From Oscillospiraceae bacterium (lineage in GTDB: Bacteria > Bacillota > Clostridia > Christensenellales > Aristaeellaceae), in NCBI GenBank assembly GCA_031286995.1, contig JAITTS010000183.1, positions 1 to 47,838 on the forward strand: a stretch of 47,838 bases of DNA, written 5' to 3'. Of this stretch, positions 10,626 to 18,650 are shown piece after piece; within the stretch, counting starts at the first letter, position 1, and every line of letters begins with the position of its first letter. Position numbers and translations under genes: made by a program. The notes beneath the pieces are model-generated. The model was not told the DNA's origin. It saw only the letters and a program-made list of their open reading frames with translations, and ran no database searches.

Positions 10626-11947
10626 TGCCCACGGCGCGGGTGGTGGGCGGCGGCCTGGCGGGCTGCGAGGCAGCCTGGCAGTTGGCGCGGCGCGGTATCC
10701 CTGTGGAGTTGACCGACATGAAGCCGGATATGCGCACCCCCGCGCATCAGAGCCCCGCCCTGGCGGAACTGGTGTGCAGCAACTCACTGCGCAGCGACCA
10801 GGTGACCAACGCCGCGGGCCTGCTGAAAGAAGAGATGCGCCAACTGGGTTCCTTGATCATCTCTGCGGCGGATAACGCCCGCGTGCCCGCGGGCAGCGCC
10901 CTGGCGGTGGATCGAGCGGCCTTTTCCGGCGCTGTCATGGGCGCGCTGGCGGCAAATCCCCTGGTCACCATCCGCCAGGCACGGGTGGATGCGGTGCCGC
11001 CGCCGCCATGCGTGGTGGCCACAGGCCCGCTAACGGACGGCGCCTTGGCGGCGGCTGTCGCGGCCATGCCCGGCGTGGGCACGTTGCACTTTTTTGATGC
11101 CGCCGCGCCCATCGTCACCCTGGAATCGCTGGATTTGGATAAGATGTACCGCGCCGGCCGCTACGGGCGAGGCGAGGATTATTTGAATTGTCCCATGGAT
11201 AAGGCGCAGTACGAGGCCTTTGTGGCCGCGTTGCTTAGTGCCCAGACAGCGCCGGTGCATGAATTTGACGGCACGCAGGTGTTTGAGGGCTGCATGCCGG
11301 TGGAAAGTATGGCCGCCCGCGGCCCCATGGCCCTGGCCTTTGGGCCTATGAAGCCCGTGGGCCTGCGCGACCCACGCACGGGCAAGGGAGCCTTTGCCGT
11401 GGTACAGCTGCGGCAGGATGACGCTGCCGCCACCCTGTACAACCTGGTGGGCTTTCAAACCCGCCTTAAGTTTGGCGAGCAGCGGCGGGTCTTCGGCATG
11501 ATTCCGGGTTTGGGGCATGCGGTGTTCGCCCGCTACGGCGTCATGCACCGCAACACTTTTTTGCGATCCCCCGGTGTGCTGGATGCCAACTATCAAATGA
11601 TCGCCCGCCCCGGCTTGTACTTTGCCGGGCAGATGACGGGGGTGGAGGGCTATGTGGAATCCGCCGCCAGCGGCCTGGTGGCGGGGCTCTCCCTGGCACG
11701 CAGCCTGCTGGGCCTGCCCCCGGTGGATTTTACCCGCCGTACGGCCATTGGGGCCCTGGCCCGCTACGTGGCCACACCCAACACGGATTTTCAGCCCATG
11801 CATATCAACTTCGGCCTGTTGGATGCGCCGGGCGTGCGCGCGCACAACAAGCAGCGGCGCTACGAACACTTGGCCGCTCGTGCCTTGGATATGGTGGAAG
11901 CTCTGCGCAGCAACCCCCTGGCGGCGGATTTCAGCCCCGCAGGATGA
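10625..11947 (+). CDS. trmFO: Methylenetetrahydrofolate-tRNA-(uracil-5-)-methyltransferase TrmFO
   Basis: VVGGGLAGCEAAWQLARRGIPVELTDMKP; SPALAELVCSNSLRSD; GQMTGVEGYVESAASG. ATG overlaps the topA stop (ATGA). Confidence 0.95.
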   Translation: MPTARVVGGGLAGCEAAWQLARRGIPVELTDMKPDMRTPAHQSPALAELVCSNSLRSDQVTNAAGLLKEEMRQLGSLIISAADNARVPAGSALAVDRAAFSGAVMGALAANPLVTIRQARVDAVPPPPCVVATGPLTDGALAAAVAAMPGVGTLHFFDAAAPIVTLESLDLDKMYRAGRYGRGEDYLNCPMDKAQYEAFVAALLSAQTAPVHEFDGTQVFEGCMPVESMAARGPMALAFGPMKPVGLRDPRTGKGAFAVVQLRQDDAAATLYNLVGFQTRLKFGEQRRVFGMIPGLGHAVFARYGVMHRNTFLRSPGVLDANYQMIARPGLYFAGQMTGVEGYVESAASGLVAGLSLARSLLGLPPVDFTRRTAIGALARYVATPNTDFQPMHINFGLLDAPGVRAHNKQRRYEHLAARALDMVEALRSNPLAADFSPAG

Positions 11948-11965
11948 CAATTGGCGCGCCCGCGC

Positions 11966-11994
11966 TTGCCCAACCCCCATTGCCGCGCTATACT
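11966..11994 (+). promoter_or_regulatory. Predicted sigma70/SigA promoter of hslVU
   Basis: TTGCCC - 17 nt - TATACT, 42 nt upstream of hslV. Confidence 0.7.
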
Positions 11995-12035
11995 TAAATA
12001 GGCCAATGCGCCACGCCGTATGAAAGGAGCAAGAC

Positions 12036-12569
12036 ATGGAAATGAGAGGAACCACCATCTGCGCCGTGCGCCGGGATGGCCTGTGCGCCGTGGCCGGCGA
12101 CGGCCAGGTGACCATGGGTGAACACACGGTGTTCAAGGCCCACGCCCACAAGGTGCGCCGCATATTCGGCGGCCAGGTGGTGGCGGGTTTCGCGGGCACG
12201 GTGGCGGATGCCTTTTCCCTGTGCGAACGCTTTGAGGAAAAGCTGACCCAGTACAGCGGCAACCTGCAGCGCGCCGCCGTGGAGCTGGCGCAGGATTGGC
12301 GCAGCGACAAGGCCATGCGCAAGCTGGATGCCATGCTGGTGGTAGCCAACAAAGAGGAGCTGCTCATCATATCCGGCACCGGTGAGGTGCTCGCGCCGGA
12401 TGACGGCATTGCGGCGGTGGGCAGCGGCGGCAACTACGCCTTGGCCGCGGCCCGCGCGCTGCTGGCGCACACACAGCTCTCCGCCCGGCAGATAGCAGAG
12501 CAGGCCCTGCACATCGCGGCGGATATCTGCGTATACACCAATCACAACGTGATCGTGGAGGAGGTGTGA
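12036..12569 (+). CDS. hslV: ATP-dependent protease proteolytic subunit HslV
   Basis: [41 protein letters not shown] is preceded by a short MEMRG extension. Confidence 0.94.
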   Translation: MEMRGTTICAVRRDGLCAVAGDGQVTMGEHTVFKAHAHKVRRIFGGQVVAGFAGTVADAFSLCERFEEKLTQYSGNLQRAAVELAQDWRSDKAMRKLDAMLVVANKEELLIISGTGEVLAPDDGIAAVGSGGNYALAAARALLAHTQLSARQIAEQALHIAADICVYTNHNVIVEEV

Positions 12570-13933
12570 CCGTGGCCATGCTGACACCCAAAGAGATCGT
12601 GCGCGAGCTGGATCGCTACATTATCGGGCAGGATGCGGCCAAGCGCGCCGTGGCTGTGGCCTTGCGCAACCGTTACCGCCGCGCGCAGCTTCCCCCGGAA
12701 CTGCGCGAAGAGATCACCCCCAAAAACATCCTGATGATGGGGCCTACCGGCGTGGGCAAGACCGAGATTGCCCGCCGCCTGGCCAAGCTAGTTGAGGCGC
12801 CCTTTGTGAAGGTGGAGGCCACCAAGTTTACAGAGGTGGGCTACGTAGGCCGGGATGTGGACGCCATTGTGCGCGACGTGGTGGAAGCCTCCATCCGCAT
12901 GGTGAAGCAGGAGGCGGCGCAAAAGGTGAAGGCGCGCGCGTCGGTGTTGGCGGATGATCGCCTGGTCTCCCTCATCGTGCACCCCAAGAAGAAGCACAGC
13001 AACCCCTTTGGCGCGCTCTTTGGCAATGAAACCAAGGAACCAGCTCTTTCCCCCGATGAACAGCAGCAGGTGGAACTCCGCCGGGATGACGTACGCGGCC
13101 AGCTTTTGCGCGGCGAACTGAATGATCTGGAGATTGAGATAGAGGTGGAGGATGCCCCGCAGAACGTGGAGATCAACGGGGCCAGCGTCAACATTGGGGA
13201 TATGATGGGCGGCATGCTGCCCAAGCGCACCAAGCAGCGCCGCGTAAAGGTGGCAGAGGCCCGCCGCATCCTGGTGGAGGAAGAGGAAGCTAAACTGATT
13301 GACATGGATGCGGTGACCGAGGAGGCCATCCGCCGCGCGGAGCAGGATGGTATTGTGTTCTTGGATGAGATAGACAAAATAGCTGGGCGCTCCAGCGGCG
13401 GCCATGGGCCGGATGTATCCCGCGAGGGCGTGCAGCGCGATATTCTGCCCATTGTGGAGGGCAGCACGGTCAACACCAAGTACGGCCCGGTGCGCACAGA
13501 CTTTATGCTGTTTGTGGCCGCCGGGGCCTTTCACGTGGCCAAGGTGACGGATTTGATACCAGAGCTGCAGGGCCGCTTTCCGGTGCGCGTCACGCTGGGC
13601 TCTCTTACGCGCGAGGATTTTCGCCGCATTCTCACGCAGCCGGAAAACGCGCTCACCCGCCAGTACGCCGCCCTGCTGGGCGTGGATCATGTGGACCTGG
13701 TCTTCGAACCTGAGGCGCTGGATGCCTTGGCGGATGCGGCCTTTCAGGCCAACGAAACCCAAGAGGATATCGGCGCCCGGCGGCTGAACACCGTGTTTGA
13801 GAAGCTACTGGAGGATATCGCCTTCAACGCGGGCGGCGACATGCCGCAGGTAGAGGTGCGCATCACCGGCGACTATGTGCGCGAGCATCTGGGCGTGGAT
13901 CCGGGGCAAGATTTGAAGCGATATATTTTGTAA
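12566..13933 (+). CDS. hslU: ATP-dependent protease ATPase subunit HslU
   Basis: [65 protein letters not shown]. Start could be GTG 12566/12572 or ATG 12578. Confidence 0.95.
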   Translation: MTVAMLTPKEIVRELDRYIIGQDAAKRAVAVALRNRYRRAQLPPELREEITPKNILMMGPTGVGKTEIARRLAKLVEAPFVKVEATKFTEVGYVGRDVDAIVRDVVEASIRMVKQEAAQKVKARASVLADDRLVSLIVHPKKKHSNPFGALFGNETKEPALSPDEQQQVELRRDDVRGQLLRGELNDLEIEIEVEDAPQNVEINGASVNIGDMMGGMLPKRTKQRRVKVAEARRILVEEEEAKLIDMDAVTEEAIRRAEQDGIVFLDEIDKIAGRSSGGHGPDVSREGVQRDILPIVEGSTVNTKYGPVRTDFMLFVAAGAFHVAKVTDLIPELQGRFPVRVTLGSLTREDFRRILTQPENALTRQYAALLGVDHVDLVFEPEALDALADAAFQANETQEDIGARRLNTVFEKLLEDIAFNAGGDMPQVEVRITGDYVREHLGVDPGQDLKRYIL

Positions 13934-13953
13934 CAATACCGAATGAAACAAAT

Positions 13954-13980
13954 AGGCGCCCTCGCAGGGGCGTCTGTTTG
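13954..13980 (+). terminator. Probable intrinsic terminator after hslU
   Basis: AGGCGCCC-TCGCA-GGGGCGTCT hairpin followed by GTTTG, between convergent hslU and the ABC ATPase. Confidence 0.5.
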
Positions 13981-14001
13981 TCGTACCCGCGTTGCGGCGC
14001 G

Positions 14002-14754
14002 CTACCATCTCTCCAGCAGCCCCCGCATCCACCCCTGCACATCCATGCCGTACACATCCCGCAAAAGCGCCGGCGCCAACGCCTGGTGCACGGGGCCCTG
14101 GGCCACGGCCTCGCCTGCGCGCAGCAGCAGGGCGTGGGTGCCATACGCCAGGGCCAGGCTGAGATCGTGCGCGGCGCAGAGCGCGGCCCGGCCCGGCGCG
14201 CGCAGCCATTGGGTTATCAGGTCAAAGGTTTGCTTTTGGTAGGCCAAATCCAAGTGGTTGGTGGGCTCATCCAGCAGCAGTAACTGTGGGTTCTGGGCGA
14301 ACACCTGCGCCAGAAAGACGCGCTGCAGTTCGCCGCCGGATAGGGTGTGGATGCCGCGCCCAAGCAGCGAGGCAATGCCCGTCATATCGATGGCCTCGGC
14401 CACAGCGGTCTCACCCTGGGCATCAGGGGGGGACAGCGGGCCGGTGGTGTAGGCGTAGCGGCCCAGGCGCACCACCTCTTCCACAGTAAAGGCGTAGCCC
14501 GTGCTGGGCCGCTGGGCCAGCACGCCCACGGCTCGCGCCAGCTCCCGCGGGCGAAGGGTCGCGATATTTTGCCCATTCAAATACACGCTGCCCGCGTAGG
14601 GCACCGCGCGGGATATGGCGCCGATTAACGTGCTCTTGCCCGCGCCATTGGGGCCTGCCACCATCAGCCACTGGCCCGGGGCCAAGGCACAGCTTACATC
14701 CCGCAAGGCGGCAATTGCGCCGCGCCGCACTGTCACATGCTGCGCATCAAGCAT
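14002..14754 (-). CDS. ABC transporter ATP-binding protein (BtuD/FecE family), corrinoid uptake inferred
   Basis: GPNGAGKSTLIGAI Walker A; TLSGGELQRVFLAQ signature; LLLDEPTNHLDL. Corrinoid specificity inferred from the upstream riboswitch. Confidence 0.88.
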   Translation of the reverse strand: MLDAQHVTVRRGAIAALRDVSCALAPGQWLMVAGPNGAGKSTLIGAISRAVPYAGSVYLNGQNIATLRPRELARAVGVLAQRPSTGYAFTVEEVVRLGRYAYTTGPLSPPDAQGETAVAEAIDMTGIASLLGRGIHTLSGGELQRVFLAQVFAQNPQLLLLDEPTNHLDLAYQKQTFDLITQWLRAPGRAALCAAHDLSLALAYGTHALLLRAGEAVAQGPVHQALAPALLRDVYGMDVQGWMRGLLERW

Positions 14755-15787
14755 GGCCTTTCCTCCCGGTGGTGTAGAATATGTACACGAACAGCGTAGC
14801 CCCCACCAGGGATGTCACCACGCCGATGGGCAACTCCAGCGGGCTGAGGATGGTGCGCGCCGCCAGATCCGCAAACATTAAGAACACCGCGCCGCCAAAG
14901 GCGCAGGCAGGCAGCAGGCGCCTGTGGTTGGGTCCGGCCAGCATGCGCGCCATGTGCGGTATCACCAGGCCCACAAAGCTGATGGTGCCACCTACGGATA
15001 CGCATACCCCGATCAGCGCGGATACGGCCACCAATACCAGCAGCTTGACTCGCCGCACATCCACACCGATATGCCGGGCCGTATCCTCGCCAATGGCAAA
15101 GGCGTTCAGCTCCCGCGCGCGCAGCATCAGCGCGCCACCAAAAATCAGCAGCGCCAGCGCCAGCATCAGCGCATCCGGGTAGTTGCCGGCCGCCAGGCTG
15201 CCCATCGTCCAGAAAGTGATCTGCCTGATCTTTTCCGGCGCCAAGGCCAGTACCAACGTTAGTGCGCTGGATACGAACATGCTGTAGACGACGCCGATGA
15301 GGATGATGGTGTGGGTGGCCAGCGACGTATCCAGCCTGTAGGCCAGCCCCAGCACCGCCAACAGGGAGAGAAAAGCGAACAGCATGGCCATGATCGTCTC
15401 GCCCGCCATGGGCAGCCCGGGCAGTGTGATGCCAAAGGCAATGGCAATCACCGCGCCCAAGGATGCGCCGGATGCCACGCCCAGCGTAGCGCCATCCGCC
15501 AGCGGGTTACGCAACAATCCCTGCATGGCTCCGCCGCCCAGAGCCAACGCGGCGCCGCTGAGCGCCACGCACAGCACTCGGGGCAAACGCACGGCCAGTA
15601 TAATGGCCGGATCCGTAGCGCCTTGCTGCTGCGGCAGGCCGCAGAGCGCGCGCCAGAGGATGTGCAGGGTATCTGTCAGGGGTACGCCCACGCTGCCCGC
15701 GCTGATACACAGCGCCAGCGCCAGCAGCGTAACCCCGGCAAACAGAGCGTAAGCCCTGGGGCGAAACCCCTCCCGCGCGCTTCGCAT
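14747..15787 (-). CDS. ABC transporter permease, FecCD/BtuC family
   Basis: LALGGGAMQGLLRNPLADGATLGVASGASLGAV; GTISFVGLVIPHMARMLAGPNHRRLLP. Confidence 0.9.
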   Translation of the reverse strand: MRSAREGFRPRAYALFAGVTLLALALCISAGSVGVPLTDTLHILWRALCGLPQQQGATDPAIILAVRLPRVLCVALSGAALALGGGAMQGLLRNPLADGATLGVASGASLGAVIAIAFGITLPGLPMAGETIMAMLFAFLSLLAVLGLAYRLDTSLATHTIILIGVVYSMFVSSALTLVLALAPEKIRQITFWTMGSLAAGNYPDALMLALALLIFGGALMLRARELNAFAIGEDTARHIGVDVRRVKLLVLVAVSALIGVCVSVGGTISFVGLVIPHMARMLAGPNHRRLLPACAFGGAVFLMFADLAARTILSPLELPIGVVTSLVGATLFVYIFYTTGRKGHA

Positions 15788-15798
15788 GCATCCTCCGG

Positions 15799-16734
15799 TC
15801 AGTCGGTCTGGGGGCCGTACACAAAGCTGTACAGCACCTGCGCGCCCTCGGCCAGCCGTGGGCCGGGGCGCGACAGCTCATCGTTTGGCAGGCACAGAAT
15901 GGCTCCGTTTCGCACGGCGGTGATGCCCGTCCACCCGGCGCGGCTTGCGATCTCCTGCTGCGGGGTGGGGCCTTCGGCCGGCACCATCGCGATGGTGACA
16001 ATCACATCCGGGTTGCGGGCGATCACCTGCTCCTGCGAGATCTCCGCCCAGCCGGATAAATCGGCGAAGGCGTTGGTCAGCCCCAGCAGGCCTGCTACCT
16101 CGTGCATAAAGGTGCCCTGCCCGGCGGTCCAAAGACCAAAGGCCAGGGGCGATACCTCAAAGTAGACCGTCTTGGGCGCTTGGCCCTGTGCGTTTTGCGC
16201 CAGGCCGTCAAAGGTATCCCGCATGCTTTGGATGAGGGCCGTGGCCTGCGCTTCTCGGCCCGTCAGGGCGCCGATGAGCGCGATGGTGCCGTACACGCCC
16301 GCGATGTCGTGGGCATCGGATATCGCGACGGTGATGCCCGCGGCCTCCAGGGCCGCCACCTGCTCTGGGGTTTGGCCCATGGTGGGCATCAGCAGCACTT
16401 GCGGGCCCAGGGCGATGATCTGCTCTAGATTGGTATCCGTTCCGGTCTGCACGGCGGGTATGGACAGTACCTGAGAGGGTTGATCGCAGTACGCGCCCCG
16501 GCCCACCAGCGTATCTTCCGCGTCAATGGCATAGAGTATCTCGCAATCCCCCGGCGTCAGGGCCACCACGCGGGTGGCGGGCGCGTTCAACGATACGGGG
16601 CGGCCCAGTGAATCCGTCAGGTTGATGGGGGCGGCCTGCGCGTGTGCGGCGCAGAGCGCCAGCAGCAGGGTGAGGCCCAGGGCGAGCAGGCGCTTTGCGG
16701 CCCGCGAGGAGCCGCCGTGTGAGATGATGTGCAT
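15799..16734 (-). CDS. ABC transporter substrate-binding protein, BtuF-like
   Basis: PINLTDSLGRPVSLNAPATRVVALTPGDCEILYAID; TWGAGQGTFMHEVAGLLG-like region (FGLWTAGQGTFMHEVAGLLG). Start set at MHIISHGG within the longer ORF. Confidence 0.85.
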   Translation of the reverse strand: MHIISHGGSSRAAKRLLALGLTLLLALCAAHAQAAPINLTDSLGRPVSLNAPATRVVALTPGDCEILYAIDAEDTLVGRGAYCDQPSQVLSIPAVQTGTDTNLEQIIALGPQVLLMPTMGQTPEQVAALEAAGITVAISDAHDIAGVYGTIALIGALTGREAQATALIQSMRDTFDGLAQNAQGQAPKTVYFEVSPLAFGLWTAGQGTFMHEVAGLLGLTNAFADLSGWAEISQEQVIARNPDVIVTIAMVPAEGPTPQQEIASRAGWTGITAVRNGAILCLPNDELSRPGPRLAEGAQVLYSFVYGPQTD

Positions 16735-16781
16735 GAAAGTCGCTCCCTTCTTGTTTGCGAACGCGCGGGCGGGGGATACAT

Positions 16782-17040
16782 AAAAAACGCTCCCCCGGAG
16801 ATGATAGGAAGCAACGCAAATAAACTGCCTGCGCATAGCTTGCCCCAACCCCCAAGTGGCCCTTGTGCAGGCAGGTATCCCGGCTTGGCTTCATCCTTGG
16901 TGGGCGCCTTCCCGCTTGCGCAGTGGCCTATGTCCCCCTCGTCAGCTTCACGGTTATTGGGATAGCCCGGAAATCGCATCCGCCTTCCCTCGGCGCTTCC
17001 GCGCCGGCGCTCACGCGCACATGCACACGCTATTCGACTG
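16782..17040 (-). promoter_or_regulatory. Cobalamin (AdoCbl) riboswitch with terminator expression platform; 5' limit approximate
   Basis: Minus strand shows GCCACTGCGCAAGCGGGAAGGCGCC...GGATGAAGCCAAGCCGGGATACCTGCC (B12-box signature), then GCTTCC...GGGGGAGCGTTTTTT just before btuF. Confidence 0.9.
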
Positions 17041-17050
17041 TACGTGTAGT

Positions 17051-17079
17051 AGTATACCGCGCGCGGGCGAGAATGTCAA
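17051..17079 (-). promoter_or_regulatory. Consensus SigA promoter for the btu-like operon
   Basis: Minus strand TTGACA - 17 nt - TATACT, directly upstream of the riboswitch. Confidence 0.85.
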
Positions 17080-17113
17080 CGCGCGCCCCGGCAGGGAGTG
17101 GCCAATTGAACGC

Positions 17114-17655
17114 TTAAAAGAAATCGACAAGACCAAAAGGGACTTCGCCTTTGTCATGGGAAGCGCGCCAGCGGGATTTCGCTTGACCGAACTTATTGTA
17201 AGCATCAACGAACACCGCCACAACGGCGAACAACGTCTCGATTTTTCTTGCGAAGCACCGGCTTCGCCGCGCCAAAATCGGAATGTAGCATCGCAAATCC
17301 GCATTTACGCCTTCAACTGTAAACGTATCCTTCTTGTTGTGGAAATTCTGCGTGTGCTTGCCGGGATATACCACATCTTTGTAGCCGCTCCATCCGTCAG
17401 AAAAGTATGCCGCCGCCCAAGGCGCACCATCAATCATCGCCTGAATCCGCTCCGGCGATTTGTCCAAAGCCGCGTCAAACCCCACGATTTGGCGCGCTTC
17501 ACGGCTCACCATCGTCATCACATACACGTTCTCTCGCGTTTCAGTCTTGGACTTGCCCTCGACAAACCAGTACAGCTCGTCAAGCTCATAACACCCGTTG
17601 AAAACTTGCCCCGAATTTTTCGGCGGCTCATTTTTCCCCGTTTTTTTTAATCCAG
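17114..17655 (-). CDS. InsB-like DDE transposase half; ORF-track Met at 17527, frame is open back to the A8 tract
   Basis: NEPPKNSGQVFNGCYELDELYWFVEGKSKTETRENVYVMTMVSREARQIVGFD...DGWSGYKDVVYPGKHTQNFHNKKDTFTVEGVNADLR. Confidence 0.8.
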
Positions 17656-17912
17656 TTGTACACGTTTGCCTTGCTCATCCCCAAAAGCTTGCCTACTTTA
17701 CGTCCACTCACTCCCGAATAATAGATTTTTAAGGCTTGTTTGCGCGTTTCCTCATCGTAGGCAATTCGTTTTGCTTCAAGCGTATAGGTTTTCCCGCAGT
17801 CCTTACAGTAGCAACGCTGCGTCCCGGAAGGATTGTGACCTCGCAGTATTTGATTTTTTGTTTTCCCGCATACCGGGCATTTCTTGTCCGCGCTTTCTTT
17901 TATCTTTTTCAT
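17628..17912 (-). CDS. InsA-like zinc-finger/HTH half of IS1-family transposase
   Basis: CPVCGKTKNQILRGHNPSGTQRCYCKDCGKTYTLEAKRIAYDEETRKQALKIYYSGVSGRKVGKLLGMSKANVYNWIKKNGEK. Confidence 0.85.
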   Translation of the reverse strand: MKKIKESADKKCPVCGKTKNQILRGHNPSGTQRCYCKDCGKTYTLEAKRIAYDEETRKQALKIYYSGVSGRKVGKLLGMSKANVYNWIKKNGEK

Positions 17913-17995
17913 ATCCTCATTATATCATTAAACTTTGTGTTTGTCCACTCCCCCCGGCATCCAGTCACAGCATGCCCTGGCCCCAGGGGCGAAGA

Positions 17996-18640
17996 TTATG
18001 CCTTTGTCAATCCGTCGCCGGGGATGGCCGCAAGCCACCCACAGGCCCGCTCGTAGCATTGGTACCTGTGCAGGCCGTATGCGCCCCTGCCCAGGTCAAT
18101 CAACCCCGCACGGCGGTAGCCCAGCTTTTCGTACAGGGCGCGGGCGGGCAGGTTGTAACGGTAGGTATCCAGCCGCACGGCGCGGCAACCCCAGTCTGCG
18201 GCCAGTGCGCGCAGGGCGGATAGCAACGCCCCGGCATAGCCATGCTGCCGGTGAGCGGGGTGGCTGACCAGGGTGTGCACCACGGCCACCTGCGCGCCGC
18301 AGGCGGGGATGCGCCAGCGGGCGTTGGCGTACTGTGGGGGCTGATCGTGGTTGAGGATGGCCGAGGTCACAATGGCGCCATCCGGCGCTTGCAGCACGTA
18401 TAGACGCCCCGCATCCAGCCCCGCTTGGGCATCCGGGCGGGTGGGGTATACGCCCTCGCGCCAGCCAGACCAGTTGCGCGGGCCCAGGGCCGCAATGCGC
18501 AACCGGGTTTCGGCCCCGGGCGCAAAGCCGGGGGGAAGATCCGCCGCGGTGGGCAGCGGGTGGGCGCACTGCGCCCCCAGCGCCGCCGCGTACAGCGCCG
18601 CCACTTCATCCAAATCCGCCGCGGTGGCGGTGCGAAACAT
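17996..18640 (-). CDS. GNAT family N-acetyltransferase
   Basis: VAVVHTLVSHPAHRQHGYAGALLSALRALAADWGCRAVRLDTYRYNLPARALYEKLGYRRAGL. Confidence 0.85.
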   Translation of the reverse strand: MFRTATAADLDEVAALYAAALGAQCAHPLPTAADLPPGFAPGAETRLRIAALGPRNWSGWREGVYPTRPDAQAGLDAGRLYVLQAPDGAIVTSAILNHDQPPQYANARWRIPACGAQVAVVHTLVSHPAHRQHGYAGALLSALRALAADWGCRAVRLDTYRYNLPARALYEKLGYRRAGLIDLGRGAYGLHRYQCYERACGWLAAIPGDGLTKA

Positions 18641-18650
18641 GCCCGCCACG

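Larger units (their letters stand above)
17094..17951 (-). mobile_element. IS1-family-like insertion sequence, ~858 bp
   Basis: Imperfect terminal inverted repeats GGGAGTGGCCAA / GGAGTGGACAA. Flanked by 8-bp direct repeat CCCCGGCA at 17086-17093 and 17952-17959. Encodes InsA-like and InsB-like ORFs. Confidence 0.85.
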
